A stretch of 64,000 nt of DNA, taken from contig NZ_CP140255.1 of assembly GCF_034479615.1 (NCBI RefSeq), positions 186,001-250,000 on the forward strand, in the 5' to 3' direction. Shown piece by piece: positions 18,055 through 27,406 of this stretch; positions within the stretch are counted from its first letter, which is position 1, and every line of letters begins with the position of its first letter. A program made the translations under genes and the position numbers. The DNA comes from Vreelandella neptunia (GTDB lineage Bacteria > Pseudomonadota > Gammaproteobacteria > Pseudomonadales > Halomonadaceae). Under the pieces are notes generated by a model. It saw only the letters and a list, made by a program, of their open reading frames with translations. It had not been told where the DNA came from and searched no databases.

Positions 18055-19194
18055 ATGGAAAGTAACGAGCAAATCCTGGGCCGCAGCGCGCTAAGCCGTG
18101 CACGGCGGGTCGTGGTGAAGATTGGCAGTGCGCTGCTGACTAACGATGGTCGCGGCCTGGACGAACCCGCAATCGGTGGCTGGGTGGATCAAATTGCCGC
18201 CTTGCACCAGCAGGGGATAGAGGTGGTGCTGGTCTCTTCCGGCGCCGTGGCGGCTGGCATGGTGCGTCTTGGCTGGCAGGTGCGCCCCAGCGCCGTGCAT
18301 GAGCTACAGGCGGCTGCGGCGGTAGGCCAAAATGGCCTGACCCAATGTTATGAGCAGCACTTTGCCCGCCACGACATGCTCACCGCGCAGATTCTGCTTA
18401 CCCATGACGACCTTTCCAACCGCAAGCGCTACCTGAATGCGCTCTCAGCGCTGCGTACGCTGGTAGAGATGCGCGTAGTGCCGGTCATCAATGAAAACGA
18501 CACCGTGGTCACCGATGAGATTCGCTTTGGCGACAACGACACCCTTGGAGCGCTGGTTGCAAACCTACTGGAAGCGGATGCGCTGCTGATTTTGACCGAC
18601 CAGGAAGGCCTGTTTGACGCCGATCCACGCCACAATCCAAACGCCCAGATGATTGGCGAAGGACGGGCCGACGACCCACGCTTAGCCGCCGTAGCAGGCA
18701 GTGGCGGTGCACTGGGGCGGGGTGGTATGAGTACCAAGGTGCGCGCGGCGCAGTTGGCGGCGCGCTCCGGGGCGGTCACAGTGATTGCCAGTGGCCGCCA
18801 GCCCGACGTCATCAACCGAATCATGTCGGGGGAGGCTCTCGGCACGCTGCTGCGTCCTGACCAAGTGCCCATGGCGGCACGCAAGCGCTGGTTGGCGGGT
18901 CAGCTGCAGGTGCGTGGCACGCTGGTGCTGGATGCGGGGGCGGTCAAGGTATTGCGCGATAAAGGCTCAAGCCTACTGGCAGTGGGCGTGCGCGACGTAC
19001 AGGGCGGCTTTAAGCGCGGCGATATGGTGGTGTGCGTGGATGAGCAGGGTGCGCCAGTGGCCAAAGGTTTGGTCAACTATGGTGCTGACGAGGCCCGTAA
19101 ATTGGCGGGCCAGCCCAGCCACCAGATCGAAGCCATCCTCGGTTACGTGGAAGCCCATGAACTGATCCATCGCGATAACCTTGTCGTTATATAA
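18055..19194 (+). CDS. proB: Glutamate 5-kinase
   Basis: 379 residues. The amino-acid kinase domain ([12 protein letters not shown] near 20, [32 protein letters not shown]-type [12 protein letters not shown]) is followed by a C-terminal PUA domain (about 285-379). It catalyses ATP-dependent phosphorylation of glutamate, the first step to proline, which matters as a compatible solute in halophiles. The feedback site lies in the kinase domain. The start is ATG 18055 with GAGGTGG upstream; a GTG at 18046 lies inside that site. The obgE-proB order is common in this group. Confidence 0.95.
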   Translation: MESNEQILGRSALSRARRVVVKIGSALLTNDGRGLDEPAIGGWVDQIAALHQQGIEVVLVSSGAVAAGMVRLGWQVRPSAVHELQAAAAVGQNGLTQCYEQHFARHDMLTAQILLTHDDLSNRKRYLNALSALRTLVEMRVVPVINENDTVVTDEIRFGDNDTLGALVANLLEADALLILTDQEGLFDADPRHNPNAQMIGEGRADDPRLAAVAGSGGALGRGGMSTKVRAAQLAARSGAVTVIASGRQPDVINRIMSGEALGTLLRPDQVPMAARKRWLAGQLQVRGTLVLDAGAVKVLRDKGSSLLAVGVRDVQGGFKRGDMVVCVDEQGAPVAKGLVNYGADEARKLAGQPSHQIEAILGYVEAHELIHRDNLVVI

Positions 19195-19213
19195 AGGCTT
19201 CCTCTGATCGTTC

Positions 19214-20227
19214 TTAGTCTCGCATGCGGGGCGGTAGCGGCACTTGCCTGGGCCAGTCATCGGGAACCAAAAATAGCCGCTCGTAGCGTTGTTCGTTGTA
19301 CTCCCGCTCTGAGAAACACAGCATCACTTGCTGGGGTGAGCGCCAGGCGTGAACCTTTTCGATAATAGCGGGCAACTGCTCCGCCGCAGGGCGAAAAGCG
19401 CTGAGGGGCGGCGGTGCCAGCCAGTGAGGTTTTTCCAACCACGCCATGCGCGACATGGTGGGAAACTGGGCTGCTAGCGCAGGCCAGTCACGTAAGTAGC
19501 ACCAGGTACCTCGGCGATGGTCTGCCGTGGCGCCCTCCGGCGCTGGCATGTCGGCGTGCCAGGGGTAGTAAAGTACGCCGGTTATTGCTAACCGCTGGGT
19601 TAACTGTTCACCTAAACGCAGATCATAAACACCCAGATCCCGTGGCGTTAGCCAATGGGTAAGTGTTTCCAGCGCGGGCGCCGTGGTGGAAAGGGGGAGC
19701 TGATGACGTCGCAGGTGAGAGCACTTAAGCGCCAGGCTGTCTAACCCGCCGGGGCCAATCCAGCGGCTTTGGCTATTGGCTGCCCCAGGCCCTTCAGGCA
19801 GCCCCAGGTAGAACTTAATAGCGACTTCTAAATGTATCGGTGCCGGGTTGTCGCAGGTTCTGTACAGCATATCCAGCTCGCCCAGGGTGTTGCGCTGGCG
19901 GGTGATGCGCACGTTACGGGCGAGCAGCCGTGTATTGGGTGCATGATCTAACAGCGTATGCCACAGACGTTCGTGGTAATGGCCCATGCGCGTTGCGCGG
20001 CTGCCGTTCAAGGCGGCTAACGGCGGTCGGCCAAGCTTACGTAGCCAGGGTAGTAGCGCGTTCTCCAGCCCTAACTCCTTAATGGTAGGTCGCCCTCCAC
20101 AGGGAATCGGCGGAGGAAGCTCCACAAGATCAGGCGTGGCGACCAGCCAGGCCAAGTCTCTTAGCACTGACACCGTGTTGCCGAGTTCTACATTTTCCAG
20201 CGCGCCGTCAACGCCTTCGTTCAGCAC
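19214..20227 (-). CDS. DUF1853-family protein (GTG start)
   Basis: 337 residues. The central block GELDMLYR...HLEVAIKFYLG is diagnostic of DUF1853, a family of unknown function in proteobacteria. The Glu-Leu-Asp and Glu-Val-x-x-Lys pattern is reminiscent of PD-(D/E)XK nuclease cores, which is a speculation. The GTG start at 20227 is supported by AGGAGA with 6-7 nt spacing. It converges on proB with a 19-bp gap and no obvious shared terminator. Confidence 0.8.
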   Translation of the reverse strand: MLNEGVDGALENVELGNTVSVLRDLAWLVATPDLVELPPPIPCGGRPTIKELGLENALLPWLRKLGRPPLAALNGSRATRMGHYHERLWHTLLDHAPNTRLLARNVRITRQRNTLGELDMLYRTCDNPAPIHLEVAIKFYLGLPEGPGAANSQSRWIGPGGLDSLALKCSHLRRHQLPLSTTAPALETLTHWLTPRDLGVYDLRLGEQLTQRLAITGVLYYPWHADMPAPEGATADHRRGTWCYLRDWPALAAQFPTMSRMAWLEKPHWLAPPPLSAFRPAAEQLPAIIEKVHAWRSPQQVMLCFSEREYNEQRYERLFLVPDDWPRQVPLPPRMRD

Positions 20228-20303
20228 GGATATCTCCTCAGCAACCTGGTAAGGTCAGCACTATCACTTTAGCGACATGTTTGGGCAGCCTAACATAAAC
20301 GCA

Positions 20304-20327
20304 GCGGGCTCCCCGTAGGGAGCCCGC
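20304..20327 (-). terminator. Hairpin terminator of the PepSY gene
   Basis: Perfect 10-bp stem GCGGGCTCCC/GGGAGCCCGC with a CGTA loop, just beyond the stop of the minus-strand PepSY gene. The T-run on the minus strand is weak (TGCGTTTATG), so termination may be partial. Confidence 0.6.
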
Positions 20328-20347
20328 AAAGCGATTAGCTAAAAATA

Positions 20348-20827
20348 TTAATCGCGGTCAATTTGGGTAACTTCGGAAGAGCCCTGACGCACGCTGATTT
20401 CTAGTTCGCGGCCATTTTCGCCACGGCCTTCGATATCGATGATGCCGCTTTTACCAATATCGAGAGATTCAAATTCGACCATACCTTCCTGGCTGGCTAC
20501 GTCTAACGCTTGGCGGATATCATCTTCGCTCATGCCCCAAGCACCGGTAATCAGGCGCTCACGTTGCTCTTGCAGTGTTTCACCGTTATCGAGTGAAAAT
20601 TCCACGTCGGCGTACCACTCATCGTCCAACCAGCCTTCTACTTCTGCGCGGCCACGGCTTTCAATGCTAATTTCTTCGTAGTGGCTGAAACCGTAGTCAT
20701 TGGCGTGGGTCAATACGTCATCAATGCGATCCATCGGCAGCGAATCGTCGGCCTGCACACTCCCAGCAGCAACGGCAAGCAGCAGAGCAGAGGTCGGGAT
20801 CAGCAGCATTTTTTTCATGGTGTTCAT
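20348..20827 (-). CDS. Secreted PepSY-domain protein
   Basis: 159 residues with a clear signal peptide (about 1-26, cut after SVQA/D). The mature part has two PepSY-like repeats, each with a ...DDEWYADVEFSLDNGE- or IDIEGRGENGRELEISV-type strand pair. PepSY proteins are periplasmic modulators of proteases or sensor kinases. ATG 20827 with AAGGAA upstream is preferred over the longer frame. It is divergent from a second PepSY gene and close to a two-component system, so a role in tuning that sensor is plausible but unproven. Confidence 0.75.
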   Translation of the reverse strand: MNTMKKMLLIPTSALLLAVAAGSVQADDSLPMDRIDDVLTHANDYGFSHYEEISIESRGRAEVEGWLDDEWYADVEFSLDNGETLQEQRERLITGAWGMSEDDIRQALDVASQEGMVEFESLDIGKSGIIDIEGRGENGRELEISVRQGSSEVTQIDRD

Positions 20828-21001
20828 AGCAAATTCCTTCTTTACGTATCTGTACGAGAATCTCTGTACGTCAATGTTTATACAACAGTGAATAAACGGC
20901 ATTCAGCGAATGCGACAGTGAATTTATACCACCCCGATACTTTCCTTAAGCTGACAAACCTGTTCATCTAACGTTCATGTTGCCTTTGGCATGCTGACCC
21001 T

Positions 21002-21361
21002 ATGAGTAAAATCCTCCGCCACTTTAAAAAGCTACTGCGCAGCGTCCCTCGCCGCAACGTCACTGGGTTAGCCTTGGTGCTGTTGCTGGCGGGTAGCGCA
21101 GTGGGTGACCAGCATTGGGAGTCGCTACACGGTGAAGTGCGCCGCGGTGAGGTCGTGCCTCTCGACACTATTTTGGACTGGCTGGAAGCGCACTATATTG
21201 GGGAAGTGCTGGAGGTTGAGGTGGAGCGTGAAGGGGGCTATGTCGAGTATGAGATCAAATTGCTCGGCCCCCAGGGCCAAGTTGTCGAGTTCGAGTTTGA
21301 TGGTCATAACGGCCAATTGATGGCCATTGAGGGGGTGCGTATCAATGATATGCGCCGCTAG
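21002..21361 (+). CDS. Small exported PepSY-domain protein
   Basis: 119 residues. A basic N-terminus is followed by a hydrophobic segment (about 21-36), then one PepSY unit ending YEIKLLGPQGQVVEFEFDGHNGQL. It precedes the response regulator by 37 bp in the same direction and is probably the first gene of the PepSY-RR-HK operon. Small PepSY proteins beside PhoPQ/MgrA-type systems are thought to signal envelope state; here that is an inference from position. Confidence 0.75.
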   Translation: MSKILRHFKKLLRSVPRRNVTGLALVLLLAGSAVGDQHWESLHGEVRRGEVVPLDTILDWLEAHYIGEVLEVEVEREGGYVEYEIKLLGPQGQVVEFEFDGHNGQLMAIEGVRINDMRR

Positions 21362-21398
21362 CCTGTTGATGTCACTTGCCAAAAAGGGTAGTTAGCCG

Positions 21399-22073
21399 AT
21401 GAAGTGTTTGTTGGTAGAGGACGACCAGGCGCTGGCTCGCGAGCTTAGCCAAGCGCTGCGCGACGGCGACTGGCTTGTTGAGCATGCGGCTAACGGTCAG
21501 GATGCCGATTTTCTGGTGCGCACGGAAGCCTATGACACGCTGATTCTGGATGTCGGACTACCCGATGGCGATGGCACCCGCTGGCTTTCGGCATGGCGGG
21601 AAGATGGCATCGACCTACCGGTGCTTATTCTTACTGCCCGAGAGCGCTGGGCAGATAAAGCCGCGGGGTTTACTGCTGGGGCGGATGACTACGTCACCAA
21701 GCCGTTCGAGTCAGCGGAAGTCCTGTTTCGCCTGCGCGCCCTGGTGCGCCGCAGCCACGGCCATGCCCATCCGGTTCTGAAAGTGGGGGAGCTGAGTTTG
21801 GATACCCACACCCAACACGTTACCTTGGCAGGGCGGCCTGTGGGATTAACCGCCCAGGAAACTCGGCTGCTGGGCTATTTAATGCACGCCGCACCGCGGG
21901 TTGTGAGCCGCACCGAGCTCTCGGAGCACGTTTACGATCGCGACCACGAGCCGGACTCTAATGTGATTGATGTTCAAGTCAGCCGCCTGCGCCGTAAGTT
22001 GGGTAGTTGGCGAATTGCCACCCTGCGGGGCCAGGGCTACCGACTACTGTCAGAAGAGCCCGCCACCGAATGA
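21399..22073 (+). CDS. OmpR-family response regulator
   Basis: 224 residues. The receiver has the acidic pair VEDDQ, phospho-Asp about 51 in LILDVGLPDGDG and TKPFE. A winged-helix trans_reg_C domain follows (about 130-220, with SNVIDVQVSRLRRKL and GQGYRL). The stop overlaps the kinase start as ATGA, indicating coupled translation. It most resembles PhoP/QseB-like regulators; the target genes are unknown. Confidence 0.92.
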   Translation: MKCLLVEDDQALARELSQALRDGDWLVEHAANGQDADFLVRTEAYDTLILDVGLPDGDGTRWLSAWREDGIDLPVLILTARERWADKAAGFTAGADDYVTKPFESAEVLFRLRALVRRSHGHAHPVLKVGELSLDTHTQHVTLAGRPVGLTAQETRLLGYLMHAAPRVVSRTELSEHVYDRDHEPDSNVIDVQVSRLRRKLGSWRIATLRGQGYRLLSEEPATE

Positions 22074-23458
22074 GTCAACCCAGCACGACGTGGCGTGAAC
22101 AATGGTCAAGGCGTTGGGCTAAGCGCTCTATCAGCCTGCGGCTATTGCTGGCCGTGCTAGTGATGATAGGGCTGGCGCTGCCTATCGCTGGCATGCTGCT
22201 TTCCCACCACTACCGCGCCGCCGCAACTCAAGCCTTTGACGAGCGCCTGGGGGCCACCCTCAACGTCATTATCGCAGGCGTTACCTATGACCCCATCGAG
22301 CAGCAGCTCGTCCACGACCGGGCGCTGGGTGACCCGCGTTTTGAGACTGTCTATTCCGGCTGGTATTGGCAAATCACCGATGGCGAGGAAAACACCCTGG
22401 CCTCGCGTTCGCTGTGGGATCAGCGCCTGCCGGTGATCGATAGCGACATCCTTAGCGCCCGCTCGATACCCGGCCCCCGGGGGCAATCGCTGCGCGTGGT
22501 AGAGCGTGATATCTATCTGTCGCCATTAGAAGCACCGCTACATATTAGCGTCGCCGCCCGGGATGATGTGTTGGCCCGCGATATTGGCGAATTTCAACGC
22601 CTGCTGTGGGGCGGTTTAGTGGGCTTAGGCGTGCTGCTACTCGGCGTGTTGGCGCTGCAAGTACGCTGGGGGCTAGCGCCGCTACGCCGCATGCACGCCA
22701 ACCTGCATGAGGTGGAGCAGGGGAGCGCTGAACAGTTAGATACCCGCTTGCCTGATGAGTTGGCGACGCTTGCAGCCTCAATGAACGCGGTGCTGGCTCG
22801 CGACCAGCGCTTGATCGAGCGTGGCCGCCATACCGCGGGCAACCTGGCCCATGCGCTGAAAACCCCGCTGAGCGTGATGCGTCTGCAGCTACGCCAACTG
22901 CCGGAAGCGAACCGTGCCGCCTGGGAGGTTGAGCTAGAACGCGTGGATAGCGCGGTACGTCATCACCTGGCACGGGCATCGGCAGCGGGCGAAGGCGTTC
23001 GCTTTGCGCCCATTGATTTGCACGCCACCCTGGCACCGCTGCTCAATGGGCTGGCTAGGCTCGCCCAGCGGCGTGGCATTGAGCTGCGCCAAACCTGGGC
23101 GAGTGAGATTAATGTGCATATGGATGGCCAGGATATCCAAGAGCTGGTGGGTAACCTAATGGATAACGCGCTACGCTGGGCGCATAGCGATGTGCAGCTA
23201 CAGGTAGCGATGCACGAGCAGCAGTTAACCTTAACCGTTAGCGATGATGGCCCCGGTATGTCCGAAGCCGAGTGTCAGCAGGCGGTACAGCGCGGTAAGC
23301 GGTTGGACGAACAGCGCTCGGGCAGTGGCTTGGGTTTGGCCATTGTGACTGACCTTGTCACCCTGTACAGCGGCCATATGCACCTTAGTCGCGCCAGCAC
23401 TGGCGGATTGAAAGTGGTGGTGGAGCTGCCCGTCGTCGCGCGTAATCGTCGCGCGTAA
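22070..23458 (+). CDS. PhoQ-like sensor histidine kinase
   Basis: 462 residues: TM1 (about 22-42), a periplasmic sensor, TM2 (about 180-200), HAMP, then the phospho-acceptor in the variant H-box NLAHALKTPLS (His about 261), as in PhoQ/ParS-type kinases rather than the usual HELRTPL. The HATPase has NLMDNALRWA and GSGLGLAI. The start is ATG 22070, overlapping the regulator stop. With the upstream PepSY gene it forms an envelope-sensing unit. The next gene begins 19 bp downstream, so the phosphatase may be part of the same transcript. Confidence 0.9.
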   Translation: MSQPSTTWREQWSRRWAKRSISLRLLLAVLVMIGLALPIAGMLLSHHYRAAATQAFDERLGATLNVIIAGVTYDPIEQQLVHDRALGDPRFETVYSGWYWQITDGEENTLASRSLWDQRLPVIDSDILSARSIPGPRGQSLRVVERDIYLSPLEAPLHISVAARDDVLARDIGEFQRLLWGGLVGLGVLLLGVLALQVRWGLAPLRRMHANLHEVEQGSAEQLDTRLPDELATLAASMNAVLARDQRLIERGRHTAGNLAHALKTPLSVMRLQLRQLPEANRAAWEVELERVDSAVRHHLARASAAGEGVRFAPIDLHATLAPLLNGLARLAQRRGIELRQTWASEINVHMDGQDIQELVGNLMDNALRWAHSDVQLQVAMHEQQLTLTVSDDGPGMSEAECQQAVQRGKRLDEQRSGSGLGLAIVTDLVTLYSGHMHLSRASTGGLKVVVELPVVARNRRA

Positions 23459-23477
23459 CTAATGGAGACCGCACCGA

Positions 23478-25397
23478 ATGAATCGCACAGATACGCTGCC
23501 CGATATAGTCGCCGGCCCCCTGTTAAGACGCATCAGCACTACCCGTCTGGTGCTTTGGCTTGTCGCTACCCGGCCGCTGAACATGGCCTTGGTACTGCGC
23601 CCAGGGCGCACCGATAGCCAGTCGATCAGCTTAGCGCACCATCAGCAGTGCATCCCCATTGGCCAGCGGGCCTTTATCTACCTAATTGATTGTGAGCTTG
23701 AGTCAGCGCTGCCCTGCGACGAGCGCATCGAGTACGACCTGCAGGTGGAAACCCAGCAGGGCGAGTGGCGTTCTTTGCCTGAGTGGGCGCCGTGGCTGTG
23801 TTATGACGGCGCCGCCTATCCCGCCTTTGTGATTGCCTCGCGCCATCACCGCCTGATGCATGGCTCCTGCCGCAAGCCCCATCACGACAGTGCCGATGGT
23901 CTGGTGCGCGCCGACAGTTGGCTTGCTGAGCAGCAGTCAGCCCCCACCGAGTGGCCCGCTTGGCTGCTGATGACCGGTGATCAGGTGTACGCCGACGATG
24001 TGGCCGGGCCGATGCTACGCGCCGTGCATGCGCTGATTGAGCGGCTAGGGCTGGTGGATGAGTGGCTGGAAGGCGCGACTGTCGACGATAGTCAGGCGCT
24101 CTACCGCTCGCCGGATAGCTACTACCGGCGTGCGGAGCTGCTGCCGGATGTGACCAGCAACGCGGCCCTGCGCGAGCGCTTCTTTGGCGGTGTCAAAAAG
24201 CCGGTGTTTACCTCGGCGAATGCCCATAACCACCTGATGACGCTGGCTGAAATGCTCGCCATGTACTGCCTGGTGTGGTCGCCGGTGCCCTGGCAAGTGA
24301 TTGCCCCTGAAGCGCCCGCCCTTGATGAAAAAGACGCCGAACTCTATCGTCAGGAGAAGGCGGTGATCGATACCTTCGCTGAAGGTTTGCCCCAGTGCGC
24401 GCGGGTAATGGCGCACCTGCCCAGCCTGATGATCTTCGATGACCACGACGTTACCGACGACTGGAACCTAACTGCCGACTGGGAGCGCGCCGCCTACGGC
24501 CATCCGTTCTCTAAGCGTATTATCGGTAACGCCTTGGTGGCCTATCTGCTCTGCCAAGCCTGGGGTAACGATCCGGATAAATTGAACCCATTAGTCCATC
24601 ATGCCTCGACCCTGCTGGGTGAGGGCGACCAACCGCTAGCCTGCGCTGAACAGGATGGGTTGATTGAGCGGCTTTTGCGCTTTCAGGGCTGGGAGTTTCA
24701 GGTGCCTGGCACCCCCGCACTGATAGTGCTGGATACCCGCACCCGGCGCTGGCGCAGTGAGCGTAGCCCGCACCGGCCTTCAGGCTTGATGGACTGGGAG
24801 GCGCTAATGGAGATGCAGCAGGCGCTCATGGGGGCCAAAAGTGCGGTGATTGTCTCTCCCGCGCCGATGTTCGGCGTCAAGTTGATAGAGGGAATTCAAA
24901 AGCTGTTTACCCTCGCCGGTAAGCCGTTGGTGGTGGATGCCGAAAACTGGATGGCCCACCGTGGGGCAGCCAATACGCTGCTGCAGATTTGGCGGCACTC
25001 CAAAACCCCGGGCAACTACGTGATTTTATCGGGTGACGTGCATTACTCGTTTGTCTACGACATTGTGGTGCGCCATCAGCGCCGTTCTCCCCACCTGTGG
25101 CAGATCACCTCCAGCGGGATCAAAAACACCTTTCCCAAAAACCTGCTCAATACCTTTGACCGGCTCAATCGCTGGCTCTACGCGCCGTGGTCGCCGCTTA
25201 ATTGGTTCACCAAGCGCCGCAAGCTAAGCGTTAACCCCCGCGATCCTAATCGCGCCAGCGCTGGTGAACGGCTTTGGAACGCCAGTGGTATTGGTTTAGT
25301 GACGCTTGATGAGAAGGGCCACCCTATCGATATCCGCCAGCTCGACGCTGACGGTAGTGAGGTGGTCTTTCCGCCGCGGGAGAAGCCGCTCACTTGA
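23478..25397 (+). CDS. PhoD-like alkaline phosphatase (metallophosphatase)
   Basis: 639 residues. Metal-binding motifs typical of the PhoD family are visible: HGSCRKPH, LLMTGDQVYADD, FDDHDVTDDWN and the late SGDVHYSFVYD. The protein has no clear signal peptide and is much longer than a minimal domain; an N-terminal non-catalytic region of about 115 residues precedes the core. These enzymes release phosphate from phosphodiesters or monoesters using Ca/Fe. Its neighbour downstream carries a Pho-box-like promoter, and a phosphonate-type importer follows, which fits phosphorus scavenging. Confidence 0.8.
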   Translation: MNRTDTLPDIVAGPLLRRISTTRLVLWLVATRPLNMALVLRPGRTDSQSISLAHHQQCIPIGQRAFIYLIDCELESALPCDERIEYDLQVETQQGEWRSLPEWAPWLCYDGAAYPAFVIASRHHRLMHGSCRKPHHDSADGLVRADSWLAEQQSAPTEWPAWLLMTGDQVYADDVAGPMLRAVHALIERLGLVDEWLEGATVDDSQALYRSPDSYYRRAELLPDVTSNAALRERFFGGVKKPVFTSANAHNHLMTLAEMLAMYCLVWSPVPWQVIAPEAPALDEKDAELYRQEKAVIDTFAEGLPQCARVMAHLPSLMIFDDHDVTDDWNLTADWERAAYGHPFSKRIIGNALVAYLLCQAWGNDPDKLNPLVHHASTLLGEGDQPLACAEQDGLIERLLRFQGWEFQVPGTPALIVLDTRTRRWRSERSPHRPSGLMDWEALMEMQQALMGAKSAVIVSPAPMFGVKLIEGIQKLFTLAGKPLVVDAENWMAHRGAANTLLQIWRHSKTPGNYVILSGDVHYSFVYDIVVRHQRRSPHLWQITSSGIKNTFPKNLLNTFDRLNRWLYAPWSPLNWFTKRRKLSVNPRDPNRASAGERLWNASGIGLVTLDEKGHPIDIRQLDADGSEVVFPPREKPLT

Positions 25398-25424
25398 GCG
25401 CCAACTGGCTGACGTCACTGATGT

Positions 25425-25442
25425 TTGTCATGATAGCGTCAC
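25425..25442 (+). promoter_or_regulatory. Candidate Pho box ahead of the EAL-CBS-GGDEF gene
   Basis: TTGTCAT (25425-25431) and GCGTCAC (25436-25442) are spaced exactly 11 bp apart, as the half-sites of a PhoB box are. A further GTCA lies 13 bp upstream. The spacing is what makes this more than chance; PhoB control is an inference. Confidence 0.4.
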
Positions 25443-25545
25443 AAAAATGACGCACGCTTGCAGCTTATTAACAACCTCCAGGGAAGGTGACAGATCACAG
25501 GCACCACCGCTGGTTATTAGGGTGGCAGAATAGGGCAGCAGGCAA

Positions 25546-27303
25546 ATGACCGCACAAGAAGCGCAGTGGCTTAACCAAATTATTGCGTCAGAAGAGCTAC
25601 ACGTGCTCTTTCAGCCCATTGTGGACGCCAGTCAGCAGGCGATTTATGGCTACGAAGCACTGATTCGCGGGCCGAAAACGTCGCCGCTGCACTCGCCGTT
25701 ACGGCTGTTTGATGTAGCCACCCAGGCCGGGCTACTGGTGGAGTTAGATATTCTCTGCCGACGTCTGGCTATTCGTCGCTTTGCAGAGCTTGAGCTGCCC
25801 GGTTTGCTGTTTCTTAACGTAATGCCACTGACTATCGTTGAGCGTGATTTTCGCGAAGGCTTAACGCTTGGCTTTATTCGTGACAGCGGCTTGCCCCCGG
25901 AGCGGGTGGTGATCGAGCTCACTGAACACGTGCCAATCCATGACTACGAGCTAATGCGTCAGGCGGTGGATCACTACCGCACCATGGGCTTTCAGGTAGC
26001 GCTGGATGATCTTGGTGCGGGCCACTCAAGCCTGCGCCACTGGTCAGAGCTGCGCCCCGATTTCGTTAAGCTCGACCGGCACTTTATCTCCGGCATTGAC
26101 CAGGATCCTGCCAAGCGAGAATTCCTGCGCTCGATTCTCGACGTGGCGCGTAGCCTGGACTGCCAGGTCATTGCCGAAGGGGTGGAGACCGCCGCTGAGC
26201 ATCTTTGCTTGTGGGAACTCGACCGCGGCCTTGCGCTGCTGCAAGGCTTCTATTTCGCCCGCCCCAGCCAGCAGCCGCCTTTAGAGCTCAACATGCTGCT
26301 ACCGGCGACCACTCACTTAAAAAGTCCCGCCGGCCGCACCGCACGCTCGATTTTGCGGGCGACCGATCCCATAACGACAGATTGCGCAGTGCCTTATCTC
26401 TCCGATCGATTTCGCCAACAGCCCAGCTTGCGCTGTGTGGCCGTGCTGGAAAACGGTAAACCCGTGGCGGTGGTGCGCCGCAATGCGTTTTTAACCCTGT
26501 TTACCAATCCCTATAGCCATGCGCTGTATGCCAAGCGCCGCGTACTGGACGTTGCGGATGCACGCATGTTGGTGGCCGAAGCGGATACCCCGCTTGAGAT
26601 TTTGAGTCAGAAGTTGACCGATAGTCGGGATATTGAGCAAGAGGACTTTGTCATCGTTAACGCTAACGGTGACTACCTGGGGATGGGCAATATCGTTGAC
26701 CTGTTGCGTGAGATTACTGCGATTCAGGTGCGCCAAGCGCGACATGCCAACCCGCTTACCGGCCTGCCGGGCAATATTCTGATTAATGAAACCCTGGCCA
26801 GCTACTTGGCTGCCGAGCGGGGATTTGCCGCCGCCTACGTCGATTTAGATAACTTTAAAGCCTTTAACGATGCCTATGGGTACGCCCGAGGCGATCACAT
26901 CATTATTTCACTGTCGCGGCTACTGCAGGCGCAGGTAGAGAACGCCGGGGGCTTTATTGGTCATATTGGCGGTGATGATTTTATGATGTTGCTGCCGCTT
27001 GAGCACTGGGAAAGTGTTTGTCAGCAAATTCTGCACTCATTCGAGGTGATGGCGCCGGGCTTCTATGAAGAGTCTGATCGCCTTCAGGGCGGTATTTATA
27101 TCGAAAACCGACAAAATAGGCTGACGTTTTTCCCTTTTGTTAGCGTCTCGATTGCGGTGAAACCCATTCCCAATACAACCAGCTGTCAATCGCTGGATAT
27201 TGCTGGCGAACTTTCCGAGCTGAAGCACCAAGCCAAAAAAATCCCTGGCAACAGTTTGTTTGTAGAGCGCCGCGGTCACGAAGCCTCTCCATCTGTACAT
27301 TAA
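25546..27303 (+). CDS. EAL-CBS-GGDEF protein (c-di-GMP phosphodiesterase with degenerate cyclase)
   Basis: 585 residues, no membrane segment. The N-terminal EAL domain (about 1-250) keeps YEALIRG, FLNVMP, ELTEH, ALDDLGAGHSS, KLDR and AEGVET, so phosphodiesterase activity is expected. A CBS pair (about 265-390) can bind an adenine nucleotide. The C-terminal GGDEF domain has GGDDF (about 473-477) in the active loop: an Asp replaces the conserved Glu, so cyclase activity is doubtful and it may instead bind GTP as a sensor. A Pho-box-like site upstream suggests phosphate control. Confidence 0.9.
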   Translation: MTAQEAQWLNQIIASEELHVLFQPIVDASQQAIYGYEALIRGPKTSPLHSPLRLFDVATQAGLLVELDILCRRLAIRRFAELELPGLLFLNVMPLTIVERDFREGLTLGFIRDSGLPPERVVIELTEHVPIHDYELMRQAVDHYRTMGFQVALDDLGAGHSSLRHWSELRPDFVKLDRHFISGIDQDPAKREFLRSILDVARSLDCQVIAEGVETAAEHLCLWELDRGLALLQGFYFARPSQQPPLELNMLLPATTHLKSPAGRTARSILRATDPITTDCAVPYLSDRFRQQPSLRCVAVLENGKPVAVVRRNAFLTLFTNPYSHALYAKRRVLDVADARMLVAEADTPLEILSQKLTDSRDIEQEDFVIVNANGDYLGMGNIVDLLREITAIQVRQARHANPLTGLPGNILINETLASYLAAERGFAAAYVDLDNFKAFNDAYGYARGDHIIISLSRLLQAQVENAGGFIGHIGGDDFMMLLPLEHWESVCQQILHSFEVMAPGFYEESDRLQGGIYIENRQNRLTFFPFVSVSIAVKPIPNTTSCQSLDIAGELSELKHQAKKIPGNSLFVERRGHEASPSVH

Positions 27304-27317
27304 TGTCCTTCGCCAAA

Positions 27318-27381
27318 ACGTCACGAAGTGGTCACATAAGTGCCCCATTTCTGTCACTTGAAGCCGTCAGGATGTCGTCAT
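27318..27381 (+). promoter_or_regulatory. Pho-box-like GTCA array ahead of phnD
   Basis: GTCA cores begin at 27320, 27331, 27353, 27366 and 27377. Two pairs are spaced exactly 11 bp (ACGTCAC/TGGTCAC and CCGTCAG/TCGTCAT), and 27331 to 27353 is 22 bp. This phasing is the hallmark of PhoB binding to several half-sites. phnD starts at 27407. Phosphate-starvation induction is inferred. Confidence 0.5.
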
Positions 27382-27406
27382 CTTCTAATAACGCTACAGG
27401 TGACCC

